A DNA stretch of 64,000 bases from Hyphomicrobiales bacterium (GCA_900467185.1 UBPA01000004.1:62001-126000), one strand, 5' to 3'. Positions 1 to 9,406 are shown, counted from the stretch's first letter. The notes: generated by a model from the sequence alone, not told the origin. A program made the numbers and translations.

Positions 1-1
1 C

Positions 2-403
2 GTGATCGCCGCCTCGCCCTTTCCGGCGCTCGTCGCCTGGAGCGTGGTCCTGCTCGTTTTCCAGATCTGCCTGCATGGCATGCTGGTGACCCGCGAACTC
101 GGTTCCGGCTGGAATGCGGGCCCGCGCGACGGCGACGAGCAGCCGAAGGGCGTGCTCGTCGGCCGGGCTCACCGGGCGTCGAAGAACCTGCAGGAAACCT
201 ATCCGGCCTTCGTCGGCCTCGCTCTCGGCCTCGCCCTTGCCGGCGACCCCTCGGGCTGGGGCCTCATCGGCGCCTGGATCTGGTTTGCCTGCCGCATCGT
301 CTACATTCCGCTCTATCTCGCGGGCATCCCCTATATCCGGTCCCTCGTCTGGCTCGGCGCTCTCTTCGGCCTCGGCCTGATGGGCCTCGTTCTGGTTTTC
401 TGA
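2..403 (+). CDS. MAPEG-family integral membrane protein (5' end at window edge)
   Basis: The 133-residue product is almost entirely hydrophobic, with about four membrane segments (near residues 6-28, 64-82, 86-105 and 112-132). Around residues 56-70 it carries RAHRASKNLQETYPAF, which fits the MAPEG signature of an Arg/Asn/Glu-bearing cytoplasmic loop. MAPEG proteins include microsomal glutathione transferase-like enzymes, but bacterial members of this size are mostly uncharacterised, so no substrate is proposed. The frame opens with GTG at the second base of the window, so the true start may lie outside. In rhizobia such small membrane proteins occur in the mdh-sucCDAB-lpd region, and lpd follows here, so this may be the tail of that cluster (inference). 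Confidence 0.75.
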   Translation: MIAASPFPALVAWSVVLLVFQICLHGMLVTRELGSGWNAGPRDGDEQPKGVLVGRAHRASKNLQETYPAFVGLALGLALAGDPSGWGLIGAWIWFACRIVYIPLYLAGIPYIRSLVWLGALFGLGLMGLVLVF

Positions 404-488
404 AGCGCCGGGTTGCGACCCGACGCCTGATATCGTCACTCTGCCCATCCCCACGGGGATGGAGACCTGCACCTGCCGGAGACGCATG

Positions 489-1142
489 ATGGAACTGTCC
501 GTGCATCCCTATCTTTTCGAACTCGCCTCGCTGATGGCGATCTTCGCCTTCGCGATCGTCTCCCCCGGCGCCGATCTCGCCATGGTCATGCGGCAATCTA
601 TCCTGCACGGACGCCGCTCGGCGATCCTGACCTCCTTCGGCGTCGGCACATCGCTGATGGTCCACGTCACCTATACGATCCTCGGTCTCGGCCTCGTCAT
701 CTCGCAGTCGATCACCCTGTTCAACATCGTTAAATGGTGCGGCGTCGCCTACCTGCTCTACATCGGCATCAAGGCTCTGAAAGCAAAGCCGGCGGACACA
801 CTTGACGTGGCAGCCCCGGAGCCTGCCGCCCGCGGGCCGCAATCGGCGTTCAAGGCCTTCGGTCTCGGCTTTGCCGCCAATGCGCTGAACCCGAAGCCCG
901 TTTTCTTTTTTCTGTCGATCTTCTCGACGGTGGTCAGCACGCAGACGCCGGTCGCGGTCAAGTTCGGTTATGGCCTCGTCATGGCGAGTTGCCTCATCCT
1001 GTGGTTCGTGGCCGTCAGCCTGTTCATGACGACGCCCGCCATGCGCGCCCGCTTCGCCCGCATCAGCCACTGGATCGACCGCGCCAGCGGCATGGTCTTC
1101 ATCGCGCTCGGCCTGAAACTCGCAACCGAGAAGGCAGCCTGA
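489..1142 (+). CDS. LysE/RhtB-family amino-acid exporter
   Basis: A 217-residue protein with about six hydrophobic segments and the N-terminal LysE-family pattern, where an early helix runs into [13 protein letters not shown] (the usual form is PGP near residue 30). The C-terminal half has [12 protein letters not shown], matching the NPK-F motif of the family. Members export amino acids such as lysine, homoserine or threonine across the inner membrane by proton antiport; the substrate cannot be read from sequence. ATG codons occur at 459, 486 and 489; GGAG at 478-481 gives the best spacing for 489. The gene lies between the MAPEG gene and lpd on the same strand, with about 100 bp to lpd. Confidence 0.85.
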   Translation: MELSVHPYLFELASLMAIFAFAIVSPGADLAMVMRQSILHGRRSAILTSFGVGTSLMVHVTYTILGLGLVISQSITLFNIVKWCGVAYLLYIGIKALKAKPADTLDVAAPEPAARGPQSAFKAFGLGFAANALNPKPVFFFLSIFSTVVSTQTPVAVKFGYGLVMASCLILWFVAVSLFMTTPAMRARFARISHWIDRASGMVFIALGLKLATEKAA

Positions 1143-1243
1143 ACCCAGAGGCTCCTCTCGACACCCACATCCGGCAGCCGCCAAGCGGCCGCCACGGTCA
1201 ACATCGGCAGCCGGGACAGGCTGCGCACGGAAGGACATCATCC

Positions 1244-2647
1244 ATGGCTTACGACGTCGTTATCATCGGAACCGGCCCCGGCGGCTATGTCGCCGCCATC
1301 AAGGCAGCCCAGCTCGGCCTGAAGGTGGCCGTCGTCGAAAAGCGGGCGACCTATGGCGGCACCTGCCTCAACATCGGCTGCATTCCCTCCAAGGCCCTGC
1401 TGCACGCCTCCGAAATGTTTCACGCCGCCGGCCATCTGGACAGCCTCGGCATCGAGGTCGAGGCGCCGCGCCTCAACCTGCCGAAGATGATGGAGCACAA
1501 GGACGCGACCGTGAAGTCGAACGTCGAGGGCGTCGCCTTCCTGTTCAAGAAGAACAAGATCGACGCGATCCAGGGCACAGGCCGCATCGCGGGTGCCGGC
1601 AAGGTCGTCGTCACCAACGAGGCGGGCGAGGAGCAGACGATCGAGACGAAGAACATCGTCATCGCCACCGGCTCCGACGTCGCCAGCATTCCGGGCGTCC
1701 CCGTCGAGATCGACGAGACCGTCATCGTCTCCTCCACCGGCGGCATCGCGCTTGAAAAAGTGCCCGGCACCATGGTCGTGGTCGGCGGCGGCGTCATCGG
1801 GCTCGAGCTCGGCTCGGTCTGGGCCCGCCTCGGCGCACAGGTCACCGTGGTCGAATATCTCGACACCATTCTCGGCGGCATGGATGGCGAAGTCTCCAAG
1901 CAGTTCCAGCGCATCCTCGCCAAGCAGGGCATCGCCTTCAACCTCGGCGCCAAGGTCACCGGCGTCGCGCGCGAAGGCGACGGCGCGACCGTGACCTTCG
2001 AGCCCGTCAAGGGCGGCGAGCCGCAGACGATCTCCGCCGACGTGGTTCTGGTGGCAACCGGCCGCAAGCCCTACACGGCCGGTCTCGGCCTCGAGGACGC
2101 GGGCGTCGCGCTCGACAATCGCGGCCGCGTCGAGATCGACGGCCACTTCAAGACGAATGTCGAGGGCATCTATGCCATCGGCGACGTCGTGCGCGGCCCG
2201 ATGCTCGCCCACAAGGCGGAAGACGAAGGCGTGGCACTGGCTGAAATTCTTGCGGGCCAGGCGGGCCATGTGAACTACGACGTCATCCCCGGCGTCGTCT
2301 ACACCCAGCCGGAAGTTGCCTCCGTCGGCAAGACCGAGGAAGAGCTGAAGAGCGCCGGCATCGCCTACAAGGTCGGCAAGTTCCCCTTCACCGCCAATGG
2401 CCGCGCCCGCGCCATGCAGGCCATCGACGGCTTCGTGAAGATCCTCGCCGACAAGGAAACCGACCGCGTTCTCGGCGGCCATATCATCGGCTTCGGCGCC
2501 GGCGAAATGATCCACGAAATCGCCGTCCTCATGGAATTCGGCGGCTCGTCGGAAGACCTCGGCCGCACCTGCCACGCCCACCCCACCATGTCGGAAGCCG
2601 TCAAGGAAGCCGCCCTCGCAACCTTCTTCAAGCCGATCCATATGTAA
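1244..2647 (+). CDS. lpdA: Dihydrolipoyl dehydrogenase (E3)
   Basis: A 467-residue flavoprotein disulfide reductase that reoxidises dihydrolipoamide on 2-oxo acid dehydrogenase complexes, passing electrons through FAD to NAD+. It has the N-terminal FAD-binding GTGPGG (9-14), the redox-active pair Cys41 and Cys46 in [13 protein letters not shown], a central NAD-binding [10 protein letters not shown], the second FAD motif [20 protein letters not shown], and the C-terminal HAHPTMSE with the catalytic His-Glu. The start at 1244 follows AAGGA at a sensible distance and gives the typical family length; the open frame extends upstream only as a shadow. Its position after a MAPEG and a LysE gene suggests this is the E3 of the sucAB (2-oxoglutarate dehydrogenase) cluster, but sucAB lies outside the window. 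Confidence 0.96.
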   Translation: MAYDVVIIGTGPGGYVAAIKAAQLGLKVAVVEKRATYGGTCLNIGCIPSKALLHASEMFHAAGHLDSLGIEVEAPRLNLPKMMEHKDATVKSNVEGVAFLFKKNKIDAIQGTGRIAGAGKVVVTNEAGEEQTIETKNIVIATGSDVASIPGVPVEIDETVIVSSTGGIALEKVPGTMVVVGGGVIGLELGSVWARLGAQVTVVEYLDTILGGMDGEVSKQFQRILAKQGIAFNLGAKVTGVAREGDGATVTFEPVKGGEPQTISADVVLVATGRKPYTAGLGLEDAGVALDNRGRVEIDGHFKTNVEGIYAIGDVVRGPMLAHKAEDEGVALAEILAGQAGHVNYDVIPGVVYTQPEVASVGKTEEELKSAGIAYKVGKFPFTANGRARAMQAIDGFVKILADKETDRVLGGHIIGFGAGEMIHEIAVLMEFGGSSEDLGRTCHAHPTMSEAVKEAALATFFKPIHM

Positions 2648-2688
2648 GGAATGTGCGACCGGTCTCGGCCGGAAGCGTCCTTTCCAGA

Positions 2689-2726
2689 TGCAAAAAGCGG
2701 GCGTTGTCAGACGCCCGCTTTTTGCA
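2689..2726. terminator. Bidirectional Rho-independent terminator between lpdA and gabD
   Basis: A perfect 16-bp inverted repeat (arms 2689-2704 and 2711-2726, 6-nt loop) with a GCGGGCG core and A5/T5 runs at the outer ends. It therefore forms a terminator read in both directions between two convergent genes. Confidence 0.92.
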
Positions 2727-2743
2727 TTCAAGGTCCGATACGC

Positions 2744-4225
2744 TCACACACTGAGGCAAAGATACTTCACCTCGATATAGTCCTCAATGCCGTATTTCGA
2801 GCCTTCCCGGCCTTGGCCGGACTGCTTGATGCCGCCGAAGGGGGCGACTTCGGTGGAGATCAGGCCGGTGTTGATGCCGACCATGCCGTATTCGAGCTCT
2901 TCCGCCACGCGGAAGATCTTCGAAATGTCGCGGGCGTAGAAATAGGCGGCAAGCCCGAATTCCGTGTCGTTGGCCATGGCGATGACGTCCTCTTCCGTCT
3001 CGAAGCGGAAGAGCGGCGCGACGGGGCCGAAGGTTTCCTCGCGGGCGAGCTTCATCTCGGGCGTGACGCCGGTGAGGATCGTCGGCTGGAAGAACAGGTC
3101 GCCCTTGTCCGTGTCCCGCGCGCCGCCGACGGCGATGGAGGCCCCCTTCGAGACCGCATCGGCGATGTGATCCTCGACCTTGGCGAGCGCCTTCTCCGAG
3201 ATCAGCGGGCCGGCACTGACATCCGGCTCGAAACCGCCGCCGACCTTCAGCGCACGCACCTTGGCGGCAAGCTTTTCGGCGAAGGCGTCGTAGACGCTCG
3301 CCTGCACATAGAACCGGTTGGCGCAGACGCAGGTCTGCCCGTTGTTGCGGTATTTCGACACCATCGCGCCTTCGACCGCCGCATCGAGATCGGCATCCTC
3401 GAACACGATGAAGGGCGCATTGCCCCCGAGCTCCAGCCCGAGCTTCATCACCTGCCCCGCCGACTGCCGGAACAGGATCTTGCCGACATTCGTCGATCCG
3501 GTGAAGGTCAGCTTGCGCACCTTGTCGCTCTCGCACATCTCCAGCCCGACGGAGGCCGAATCGGTCGACAGGATGACGCTGAAGAGGCCCGAGGGCAGGC
3601 CCGCCCGGTCGGCGAGGATCGCGAGCGCCAAGGCCGACAGCGGCGTCTCGGCGGCCGGCTTCGACACGATGGCGCAGCCGGCCGCGAGCGCTGGCGCGAC
3701 CTTGCGGGCAAGCATCGCATTCGGGAAATTCCACGGCGTGATGGCCGCGACGACGCCGATCGGCTGCTTGACGACGATGATGCGCTTGTCCGGCTGGTGG
3801 CCGGGGATCGTATCGCCATAGACGCGCTTGGCTTCCTCGCCGAACCACTCGACATAGGACGCGCCGTAGAGCACCTCGCCCTTCGCCTCGGCCAGCGGCT
3901 TGCCCATCTCGGTCGTCAGAATGATGGCGAGGTCGTCGGCGTTCGTCACCAGCAGGTCGTATAGCCGGCGAAGGATCTGCGCCCGCTCCTTGCCGGTCTT
4001 CCGCGCCCACGCCTTCTGCGCCTTGTGAGCGACCGCGATAGCCTGTGCCGTCTCGGTGCGATCCATGTCGGGAAGCGTCGCCACATGGGCGCCGGTTGCC
4101 GGGTCGAGCACGTCGAAGGTCTTGCCGTCTGCGGCGGCCGCCACCCAGTCGGCGCCGATCAGCGCCTTGTCGGTGGCAAGGCTCGGGTCTTTCAGCTTGG
4201 CGAGAAGGTCCGGTGATAGGCTCAT
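2744..4225 (-). CDS. gabD: NAD(P)-dependent succinate-semialdehyde dehydrogenase
   Basis: A 493-residue aldehyde dehydrogenase that oxidises succinate semialdehyde to succinate, the second step of GABA catabolism. Visible features are the PWNFP cofactor-site motif (164-168), FTGSTNVGK (241-249), the general base Glu265 in LELGG, and the nucleophile Cys299 in NGQTCVC. Cys301 two residues later gives the CxC arrangement used as a redox switch in GabD enzymes. The C-terminal [20 protein letters not shown] is also typical. The start at 4225 has GGGAG upstream; 2 bp separate it from the gabT stop, so the two genes are probably co-transcribed and translationally coupled. Length equals the family norm. 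The main alternative would be glutarate-semialdehyde dehydrogenase (DavD), which is nearly indistinguishable by motif. Confidence 0.93.
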   Translation of the reverse strand: MSLSPDLLAKLKDPSLATDKALIGADWVAAAADGKTFDVLDPATGAHVATLPDMDRTETAQAIAVAHKAQKAWARKTGKERAQILRRLYDLLVTNADDLAIILTTEMGKPLAEAKGEVLYGASYVEWFGEEAKRVYGDTIPGHQPDKRIIVVKQPIGVVAAITPWNFPNAMLARKVAPALAAGCAIVSKPAAETPLSALALAILADRAGLPSGLFSVILSTDSASVGLEMCESDKVRKLTFTGSTNVGKILFRQSAGQVMKLGLELGGNAPFIVFEDADLDAAVEGAMVSKYRNNGQTCVCANRFYVQASVYDAFAEKLAAKVRALKVGGGFEPDVSAGPLISEKALAKVEDHIADAVSKGASIAVGGARDTDKGDLFFQPTILTGVTPEMKLAREETFGPVAPLFRFETEEDVIAMANDTEFGLAAYFYARDISKIFRVAEELEYGMVGINTGLISTEVAPFGGIKQSGQGREGSKYGIEDYIEVKYLCLSV

Positions 4226-4227
4226 TG

Positions 4228-5508
4228 TCAGTCTCCCTTGACGCAGTCGCGCAGCGTATCCTCGAGGATATCGAGCGCTTCGGTAAAGATATGATCCTGA
4301 ATGGTGATGGGCGAGAGGAAACGGATGACATTTCCATAAACACCGCAGGTGAGCAGGATCAGCCCCTTCTCCAGCGCCCGCTGCCGAACCCGGTTGGTGA
4401 AGTCGGCATCCGGCGTCGCGGTGCCCGGCACGTTGAACTCCACGGCATTCATGAAGCCCGGGCCCCGGATATCGACGATCCCCGGCACGAAATCCTTGAA
4501 CGACTGCAGCCGCTGTTTCAGCCGCGCACCCAGCTGTTCGGCCCGGGCGCAAAGGTTCTCGTCGGCGATGACGTCGAGGACGGCGAGGCCCGCCGCGACG
4601 CCGATCGGGTTGCCGCCATAGGTGCCGCCGAGGCCACCCGGACCCGGTGCATCCATGATCTCGGCGCGGCCGGTGACGGCGGCGATCGGAAAGCCGCCGC
4701 CGAGCCCTTTGGCCATGGTCGTGATATCGGCGACGACCGGGTAATGCTCCATGGCGAACATGCGCCCGGTGCGGGCAAAGCCGGTCTGCACCTCGTCGGC
4801 GATCAGCAGGATGCCATGCCGGTCGGCGATCTCGCGCAGCGCGATCATCAGCGCCTTCGGCACCTCGTAGAAGCCGCCCTCGCCCTGCACCGGCTCGATG
4901 ATGAAGGCCGCGACCCGGGCGGGATCGACGTCCGCCTTGAACAGCCGGTCGAGCACGGCGAGCGATGCCTCCACCGTCATGCCGTGCAGTTCGGCGGGAA
5001 AGGGCACATGGAAGACATCCGGCATCATGGCGCCGAATCCGGCTTTATAAGGTGCCACCTTGCCGGTCAGCGCCATGCCCATGAAGGTCCGGCCATGGAA
5101 ACCGCCGGAAAAGGCGATGACGGCGGAGCGCTTCGTCGCGGCCCGGGCGATCTTCACCGCATTCTCGACCGCCTCGGCACCGGTGGTGACGAACACCGTC
5201 TTCTTCTCGAAATCGCCGGGCACCAGCGCGTTCAGCCGCTCGGCGAGGCGCACATAATTCTCGTAGGGCACGACCTGATGGCAGGTGTGGGTGAAGCGAT
5301 CGAGCTGGTCCTTGACGGCGGCGATGATGCGCGGGTGCCGGTGCCCCGTGTTGACGACCGCGATCCCCGCGGCGAAGTCGATATAGCGCTTTCCCTCGAC
5401 ATCCCAGATTTCGGCGTTCTCCGCCCGCTCGGCATAGACCTGCGTGGTGACGCCCACGCCGCGCGATATGGCAGCGCCGCGACGTTCGGCGACATCGAGA
5501 TTCAACAT
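4228..5508 (-). CDS. gabT: 4-aminobutyrate aminotransferase
   Basis: A 426-residue class-III PLP aminotransferase that converts GABA plus 2-oxoglutarate to succinate semialdehyde plus glutamate. It shows the class-III PLP features [15 protein letters not shown] (108-122), [22 protein letters not shown] with the cofactor Asp238, and the PLP lysine at 267 in [10 protein letters not shown]. The start at 5508 ([11 protein letters not shown]) follows a GAGGGAAC ribosome-binding site; the frame continues 13 codons further upstream without one. It is the first gene of a gabT-gabD pair and faces away from the MerR/XRE/cupin regulator across a 127-bp AT-rich intergenic region, so that regulator probably controls it. 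5-aminovalerate aminotransferase (DavT) is the close alternative. Confidence 0.93.
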   Translation of the reverse strand: MLNLDVAERRGAAISRGVGVTTQVYAERAENAEIWDVEGKRYIDFAAGIAVVNTGHRHPRIIAAVKDQLDRFTHTCHQVVPYENYVRLAERLNALVPGDFEKKTVFVTTGAEAVENAVKIARAATKRSAVIAFSGGFHGRTFMGMALTGKVAPYKAGFGAMMPDVFHVPFPAELHGMTVEASLAVLDRLFKADVDPARVAAFIIEPVQGEGGFYEVPKALMIALREIADRHGILLIADEVQTGFARTGRMFAMEHYPVVADITTMAKGLGGGFPIAAVTGRAEIMDAPGPGGLGGTYGGNPIGVAAGLAVLDVIADENLCARAEQLGARLKQRLQSFKDFVPGIVDIRGPGFMNAVEFNVPGTATPDADFTNRVRQRALEKGLILLTCGVYGNVIRFLSPITIQDHIFTEALDILEDTLRDCVKGD

Positions 5509-5635
5509 GGCACAGTTCCCTCTGGCAACGGGCGCCCGCGCACCCATGAAAATTACCTATATTTTTTCTGTAGAGTTTGCAATCCGGATTCGACGGGCTA
5601 AGAGAGGCCCCACGCACCATGTCAGGCCGACGCAT

Positions 5636-6460
5636 ATGGACGACATTCGCTTCAAGATCACGGAAGCCGCCCGCATGGCCGGTGTGTCCGCCTCGACGCT
5701 GCGTCTCTGGGAGAGCCAGGGGCTGATCGAGCCTCTGCGATCCGCCACGGGTCAGCGCCTGTTCGACCAGGCGCTGATGGACCGGCTGAAGACCATCGGC
5801 TGGCTGCGCACGGAAAAGGGCCTGAACCCGGCCGCCATCCGCGAGGTCCTGAAGGACGAAGGCGAGACGGCCCCGGCGGCAGCAACGGAGGCCGCGCCGG
5901 TTGAGGCAGATGCTTCACGCGCCATCGGCCCGAAGATCCGCCACCTCCGCCGCCAGGCCGGGCGCACGCTGCAGAGCGTCGCCGACGAAACCGGCATCGC
6001 CCTGTCGCTGCTCTCCTCCTTCGAGCGGATATCGCAAGGCCTGTCCCTGCCGGCGCTCCACGCGCTGGCGGCCTGCTTCGGCACGACGCTGGCAGCGCTC
6101 TCCGGCCAGGAAGGCGGAGAGCACCGGCAGTCGCTCGTGCGCGCCGGTCAGTGGAGCGCATGGCCCGCGACCGCCTCCGGCGTCACCATCCAGCCTCTGG
6201 CCGAAGGCCGCCACCAGATGGAGTGCCACCGCTTCGTGCTTGCCCCCGGCGCCTCCAGCGAAGGTGCCTACCGGCATGACGGCGAGGAGTTTCTGCATGT
6301 CCTTCAAGGGAAGATGCAGATCGTGCTCGATGGCAACCAGTTCTTCGATCTCGCCGTCGGCGACAGCTTCTACTTCGAAAGCACCCGCTTCCACGCCTGG
6401 CGCAACCTCCACGAGGCCGAGACCGTGCTGATCTGGATCAACACGCCCGCAACCTTCTGA
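5636..6460 (+). CDS. MerR-XRE-cupin three-domain transcriptional regulator
   Basis: A 274-residue protein with three modules. Residues 1-76 are a MerR-type winged helix (KITEAARMAGVSASTLRLWESQGLI, then TEKGLNPAAIREVL). Residues 77-95 are an Ala/Glu-rich linker. Residues 97-160 are an XRE/Cro-type helix-turn-helix (IRHLRRQAGRTLQSVADETG, then LLSSFERISQGLSLPALHALAACFG). Residues 200-270 are a cupin_2 barrel (HDGEEFLHVLQGKMQIVL, ending in FESTRFHAWRN). The XRE-cupin half resembles PuuR-type regulators of putrescine/GABA metabolism. ATG at 5636 is chosen because the MerR fold begins directly after it; the ribosome-binding site is weak. It is divergent from gabTD and its stop abuts the convergent L,D-transpeptidase-like gene. 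Regulation of gabTD in response to GABA or a related metabolite is inferred. Confidence 0.9.
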   Translation: MDDIRFKITEAARMAGVSASTLRLWESQGLIEPLRSATGQRLFDQALMDRLKTIGWLRTEKGLNPAAIREVLKDEGETAPAAATEAAPVEADASRAIGPKIRHLRRQAGRTLQSVADETGIALSLLSSFERISQGLSLPALHALAACFGTTLAALSGQEGGEHRQSLVRAGQWSAWPATASGVTIQPLAEGRHQMECHRFVLAPGASSEGAYRHDGEEFLHVLQGKMQIVLDGNQFFDLAVGDSFYFESTRFHAWRNLHEAETVLIWINTPATF

Positions 6461-7012
6461 TCAACCGAGCACCTTCACGACGGTACCCTTGCGCGCGAAG
6501 GTGAGGAGGCGCCGCATGGCGGGCAGGCTGACGGCGATGCAGCCTTCCGTCGGCGGGTAGCCGGGGCGGATGAGATGGAAGAAGATCGCCGATCCCCCGT
6601 TGCGGCGGCGCACGCGCATGTTCCAGTCCATCACCAGACAGACATCGTAGAGCCCGTCGACGCGCATCATCGTCTCGTGCCGGCCGGCAAACGGCGCGGA
6701 GACCGGCCGGTTGTAGCACGCGTGATCCGGCGCATCGCACCAGAGCATGTCGCCCCGCGTTCGCTGGAGGGAAAGCCTCGTGGCCGGCGGCACGACCCGG
6801 TCGGCCCTGACATAGCCGTCGATCAGCGGCATCGCCGCAATCGGCGTCGCGCCGTCGCCTTCGCGCTTGCGCGCCGTCATGCCGCCACGCCCGATCACTG
6901 CCTGTTCCGTCCGGCCGGCAAACGACACCAGCGCCCGGCACCGGTTTCCCGGTGCTGCCCGCACGGTGATCGTGCCGGGGGATGAACGCGTTTCTGGGGG
7001 AATCTTCCGCAT
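6461..7012 (-). CDS. L,D-transpeptidase (YkuD)-like catalytic-domain protein
   Basis: About 183 residues ending in a compact YkuD-type core: HLIRPGYPPTEGCIAVS carries the catalytic His and the Gly-Cys nucleophile, with E in place of the H usual in the S/T-H-G-C motif. Such enzymes form 3-3 crosslinks in peptidoglycan or attach proteins to it; rhizobia have many paralogues. An obvious signal peptide is missing from the start at 7012 (MRKIPPET); alternative in-frame starts are ATG 7033 and TTG 7096, none with a good ribosome-binding site. Export is therefore unproven. It abuts the stop of the MerR/XRE/cupin gene with no spacer. Confidence 0.75.
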   Translation of the reverse strand: MRKIPPETRSSPGTITVRAAPGNRCRALVSFAGRTEQAVIGRGGMTARKREGDGATPIAAMPLIDGYVRADRVVPPATRLSLQRTRGDMLWCDAPDHACYNRPVSAPFAGRHETMMRVDGLYDVCLVMDWNMRVRRRNGGSAIFFHLIRPGYPPTEGCIAVSLPAMRRLLTFARKGTVVKVLG

Positions 7013-7231
7013 GAGGCTCACAGGAAAGTGCATGGGTCGTGATGGTGCGGTGCCATCATGCCATGTTAGCAAGGTTCCGTCAGCGAAAGGACGCAAAGCT
7101 GTTCCCGGAAAAGCGCTTTTGCCCGACAGACCTCTCGCCGAGGGGAACGCCGGACCTGCCGTCTCCGGCGTGACGCGGGCCTCCCCGGCCTGCTTGGCGC
7201 CGGCACCGCACGCCCATTGCGTGTCGCGTGC

Positions 7232-7259
7232 TTGCCAAGTCCGATGCGAGAGCTAATTT
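7232..7259 (+). promoter_or_regulatory. Putative sigma-70 promoter of cenR
   Basis: TTGCCA at 7232-7237 and TAATTT at 7254-7259 are separated by 16 bp, about 29 bp before the cenR start codon, giving a short leader that contains the AGGAGG ribosome-binding site. Confidence 0.5.
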
Positions 7260-7287
7260 ACGTCAGACGCCCAGGAGGAAATCCGTC

Positions 7288-7971
7288 ATGTCATCCCGTA
7301 CCATTCTGCTCGTCGACGATGATGACGTGTTGCGCCAGACCCTGGTCGAACAGCTCTCGCTCTACGAGGAGTTCGTCATCCTGCAGGAGGCGACGGCCAG
7401 CAAGGGCATCCAGGCGGCCCGCACGGCCACGGTCTCCCTGCTGATCATGGATGTCGGCCTGCCGGATATGGACGGCCGCGAGGCCGTGAAGCTGCTGCGC
7501 AAGGGCGGCTTCAAGGCGCCGATCATCATGCTCACCGGCCACGATACGGATTCCGATACGATTTTGGGGCTGGAAGCCGGTGCCAACGACTACGTCACCA
7601 AGCCGTTCCGCTTCGCCGTTCTGCTCGCCCGCATCCGCGCCCAGCTGCGCCAGCACGAGCAGAGCGAGGACGCCACCTTCACCGTCGGCCCCTACACGTT
7701 CAAGCCGAGCCAGAAGCTGCTGACGCTCGAAAACGGCCAGAAGATCCGCCTGACGGAAAAGGAAGCGGCCATCATCCGCTATCTCTACCGCGCCGACCAG
7801 AAGGTGGTGACGCGCGACGTGCTCTTGGAGGAAGTCTGGGGCTACAACTCCGGCGTCACCACGCACACGCTGGAAACCCATGTCTATCGTCTCCGCCAGA
7901 AAATCGAGCGGGACCCTTCCAATGCCGAGATTTTGGTGACAGAAAATGGCGGCTACAAGATCGTCCCGTAA
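7288..7971 (+). CDS. cenR: OmpR/PhoB-family response regulator, CenR/OtpR-like
   Basis: A 227-residue two-domain response regulator. The receiver has the acidic pocket VDDDD (9-13), the phospho-acceptor Asp55 in LLIMDVGLPDMDG, Thr83 and Lys105 in YVTKPF. Residues about 125-225 form an OmpR-type winged helix (LTEKEAAIIRYL, then GVTTHTLETHVYRLRQKIE). The start at 7288 follows an AGGAGG site at about 9 nt. In Brucella the related regulator (OtpR/CenR) controls envelope homeostasis and lies next to a cyclic-nucleotide-binding protein gene, as here, which is the basis of the name. No sensor kinase is adjacent, consistent with an orphan regulator. Confidence 0.82.
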   Translation: MSSRTILLVDDDDVLRQTLVEQLSLYEEFVILQEATASKGIQAARTATVSLLIMDVGLPDMDGREAVKLLRKGGFKAPIIMLTGHDTDSDTILGLEAGANDYVTKPFRFAVLLARIRAQLRQHEQSEDATFTVGPYTFKPSQKLLTLENGQKIRLTEKEAAIIRYLYRADQKVVTRDVLLEEVWGYNSGVTTHTLETHVYRLRQKIERDPSNAEILVTENGGYKIVP

Positions 7972-8025
7972 GCAAGGCTGACGATCGGCCGTCGGCTCGC
8001 CGATGGCAACGGATCGGAGAGCCCC

Positions 8026-8481
8026 TTGGCGCTGAACGACGATATCGCCCTTCTCTCGATCGTGCCGCTGTTTGCGGACATCGATGATGAAAAGCTCCGC
8101 CTTGTCGCTTTCGGCGCCGAGCGCCGCCGGCTGGTGCGTGGCCAGCAGCTGTTTCGCGAAGGGGCGCCGGCGGATTGCGCCTATGCGGTCGCCGCCGGAC
8201 GCCTGGCGCTGACCCGGGCGACAGCCGCCGGCGGCGCCGAGACCATCGCCACTGTCGGCCGCGGCACGCTTCTCTCCGAGCTCGCCATGATCTCGCTGGT
8301 GGAACGCAAGTTCACCGCCACGGCCGAGGTCGAGACCGAGGTCATCCGCATCACCCGCCCGCTGTTTCACCGCATGCTGGAAGAATATCCCGACGTCGCC
8401 GCCCTCGTCGACACGCGCATCCGCAACAATCTCCACGCCATGATCCGCCGCGTCGGCAATCTCGCCCCGCGCTTCCTCTGA
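8026..8481 (+). CDS. Cyclic-nucleotide-binding (CRP-type) domain protein
   Basis: A 151-residue protein made of a single cNMP-binding domain (IVPLFADIDDEKLRLVAFGAE, then GQQLFREGAPADCAYAVAAGRLAL). No DNA-binding helix follows, so it is not a complete CRP-family transcription factor. The phosphate-binding cassette is degenerate: RGTLLSELAMISL keeps the Gly-x-x-x-x-E-x-A spacing but not the following Arg contact, so nucleotide binding is uncertain. The start is TTG at 8026, preceded by GGAGA. It lies 54 bp after cenR, an arrangement also seen in Brucella, where the gene is annotated as a cAMP-dependent kinase regulatory-subunit-like protein. A role in modulating CenR signalling is inferred only. 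Confidence 0.8.
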   Translation: MALNDDIALLSIVPLFADIDDEKLRLVAFGAERRRLVRGQQLFREGAPADCAYAVAAGRLALTRATAAGGAETIATVGRGTLLSELAMISLVERKFTATAEVETEVIRITRPLFHRMLEEYPDVAALVDTRIRNNLHAMIRRVGNLAPRFL

Positions 8482-8487
8482 CGTCCC

Positions 8488-9294
8488 TCAGAGGTCGAAG
8501 GTCGCGATAACAGGCACATGGTCGGACGGGCGTTCCCATCCGCGCGCTTCCTTGACGATATCGACCTGACGCAGAGCCGTGGCGAGATCGGCGGACGACC
8601 AGATGTGGTCGAGGCGGCGGCCGCGGTCTGCCGCTTCCCAGTCCTTGGCGCGGTAGCTCCACCAGGTATAGAGCTTTTCCGGCGAGGGCGTGTGCTGGCG
8701 CATCAGGTCCACCCAGGCGCCGCCCGTCATGATCGCGGTCAGGCCTTCCGTCTCCACCGGCGTATGGCTGACGATCTTCAGGAGCTGCTTGTGCGACCAG
8801 ACGTCGTGTTCGAGCGGCGCCACGTTGAGATCGCCGACGAGAATCGAGGACACGCCGGCCTCGGCGTCGGCATGCAGCAGCTTCATCTCCTCGAGGAAAT
8901 CGAGCTTGTGGCCGAATTTCGTGTTGATGGTCCGGTCCGGCTCGTCCCCCCCGGCCGGCACATAGAAATTGTGCAGGCGGATGCGCTTGGACCCGTGCGA
9001 GAAGACGACCGAGAGATGACGCGCATCGCCGACGCCGCAATAGTCGCGCCGGTCCACCAGCTCCGTCAGCGGCAGCCGCGAGAGCGTGGCGACGCCGTGA
9101 TAGCCCTTCTGCCCGTGCATCGCCATGTGTCCGTAGCCCAGCGCCTCGAAAGCCTTCACCGGGAAGAGATCGTTCGGGCACTTGGTCTCCTGCAGGCAGA
9201 GAATGTCGGGCTGGAACCGCACGAGGAAATCCGACACCAGCGGCATGCGCAGACGAACGGAATTGATGTTCCAGGTTGCGATCGACAATGTCAT
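8488..9294 (-). CDS. xth: Exodeoxyribonuclease III / AP endonuclease
   Basis: A 268-residue Mg2+-dependent exonuclease III-family enzyme that acts on apurinic sites and 3' blocked ends during base-excision repair. Motifs are NINSVR near the N-terminus, the metal ligand Glu36 in LCLQETK, the catalytic Asp-x-Asn in VGDLNVAP, WWSYR, RLDHIW, and the final SDHVPV with His259. The start at 9294 (MTLSIATWN) has GGAAGG upstream; 20 further codons of open frame are not conserved-looking. It converges on the cNMP-binding gene (6 bp apart) and follows lolA on the same strand with a terminator between them. Confidence 0.95.
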   Translation of the reverse strand: MTLSIATWNINSVRLRMPLVSDFLVRFQPDILCLQETKCPNDLFPVKAFEALGYGHMAMHGQKGYHGVATLSRLPLTELVDRRDYCGVGDARHLSVVFSHGSKRIRLHNFYVPAGGDEPDRTINTKFGHKLDFLEEMKLLHADAEAGVSSILVGDLNVAPLEHDVWSHKQLLKIVSHTPVETEGLTAIMTGGAWVDLMRQHTPSPEKLYTWWSYRAKDWEAADRGRRLDHIWSSADLATALRQVDIVKEARGWERPSDHVPVIATFDL

Positions 9295-9311
9295 GATGTG
9301 CCTTCCGGAAT

Positions 9312-9341
9312 GCAAAAAAGGTCCCGCGGGGACGGGACCTT
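9312..9341 (-). terminator. Rho-independent terminator after lolA
   Basis: Read on the minus strand, a 9-bp stem (arms 9318-9326 and 9333-9341) is followed by a run of T and sits 65 bp past the lolA stop and before the xth start. Confidence 0.8.
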
Positions 9342-9406
9342 CAACCGGCCCCATGCGGGACCTTTAATCCATTTTGCGCACACACGACAAGCGCGACGGC
9401 GGAGGC

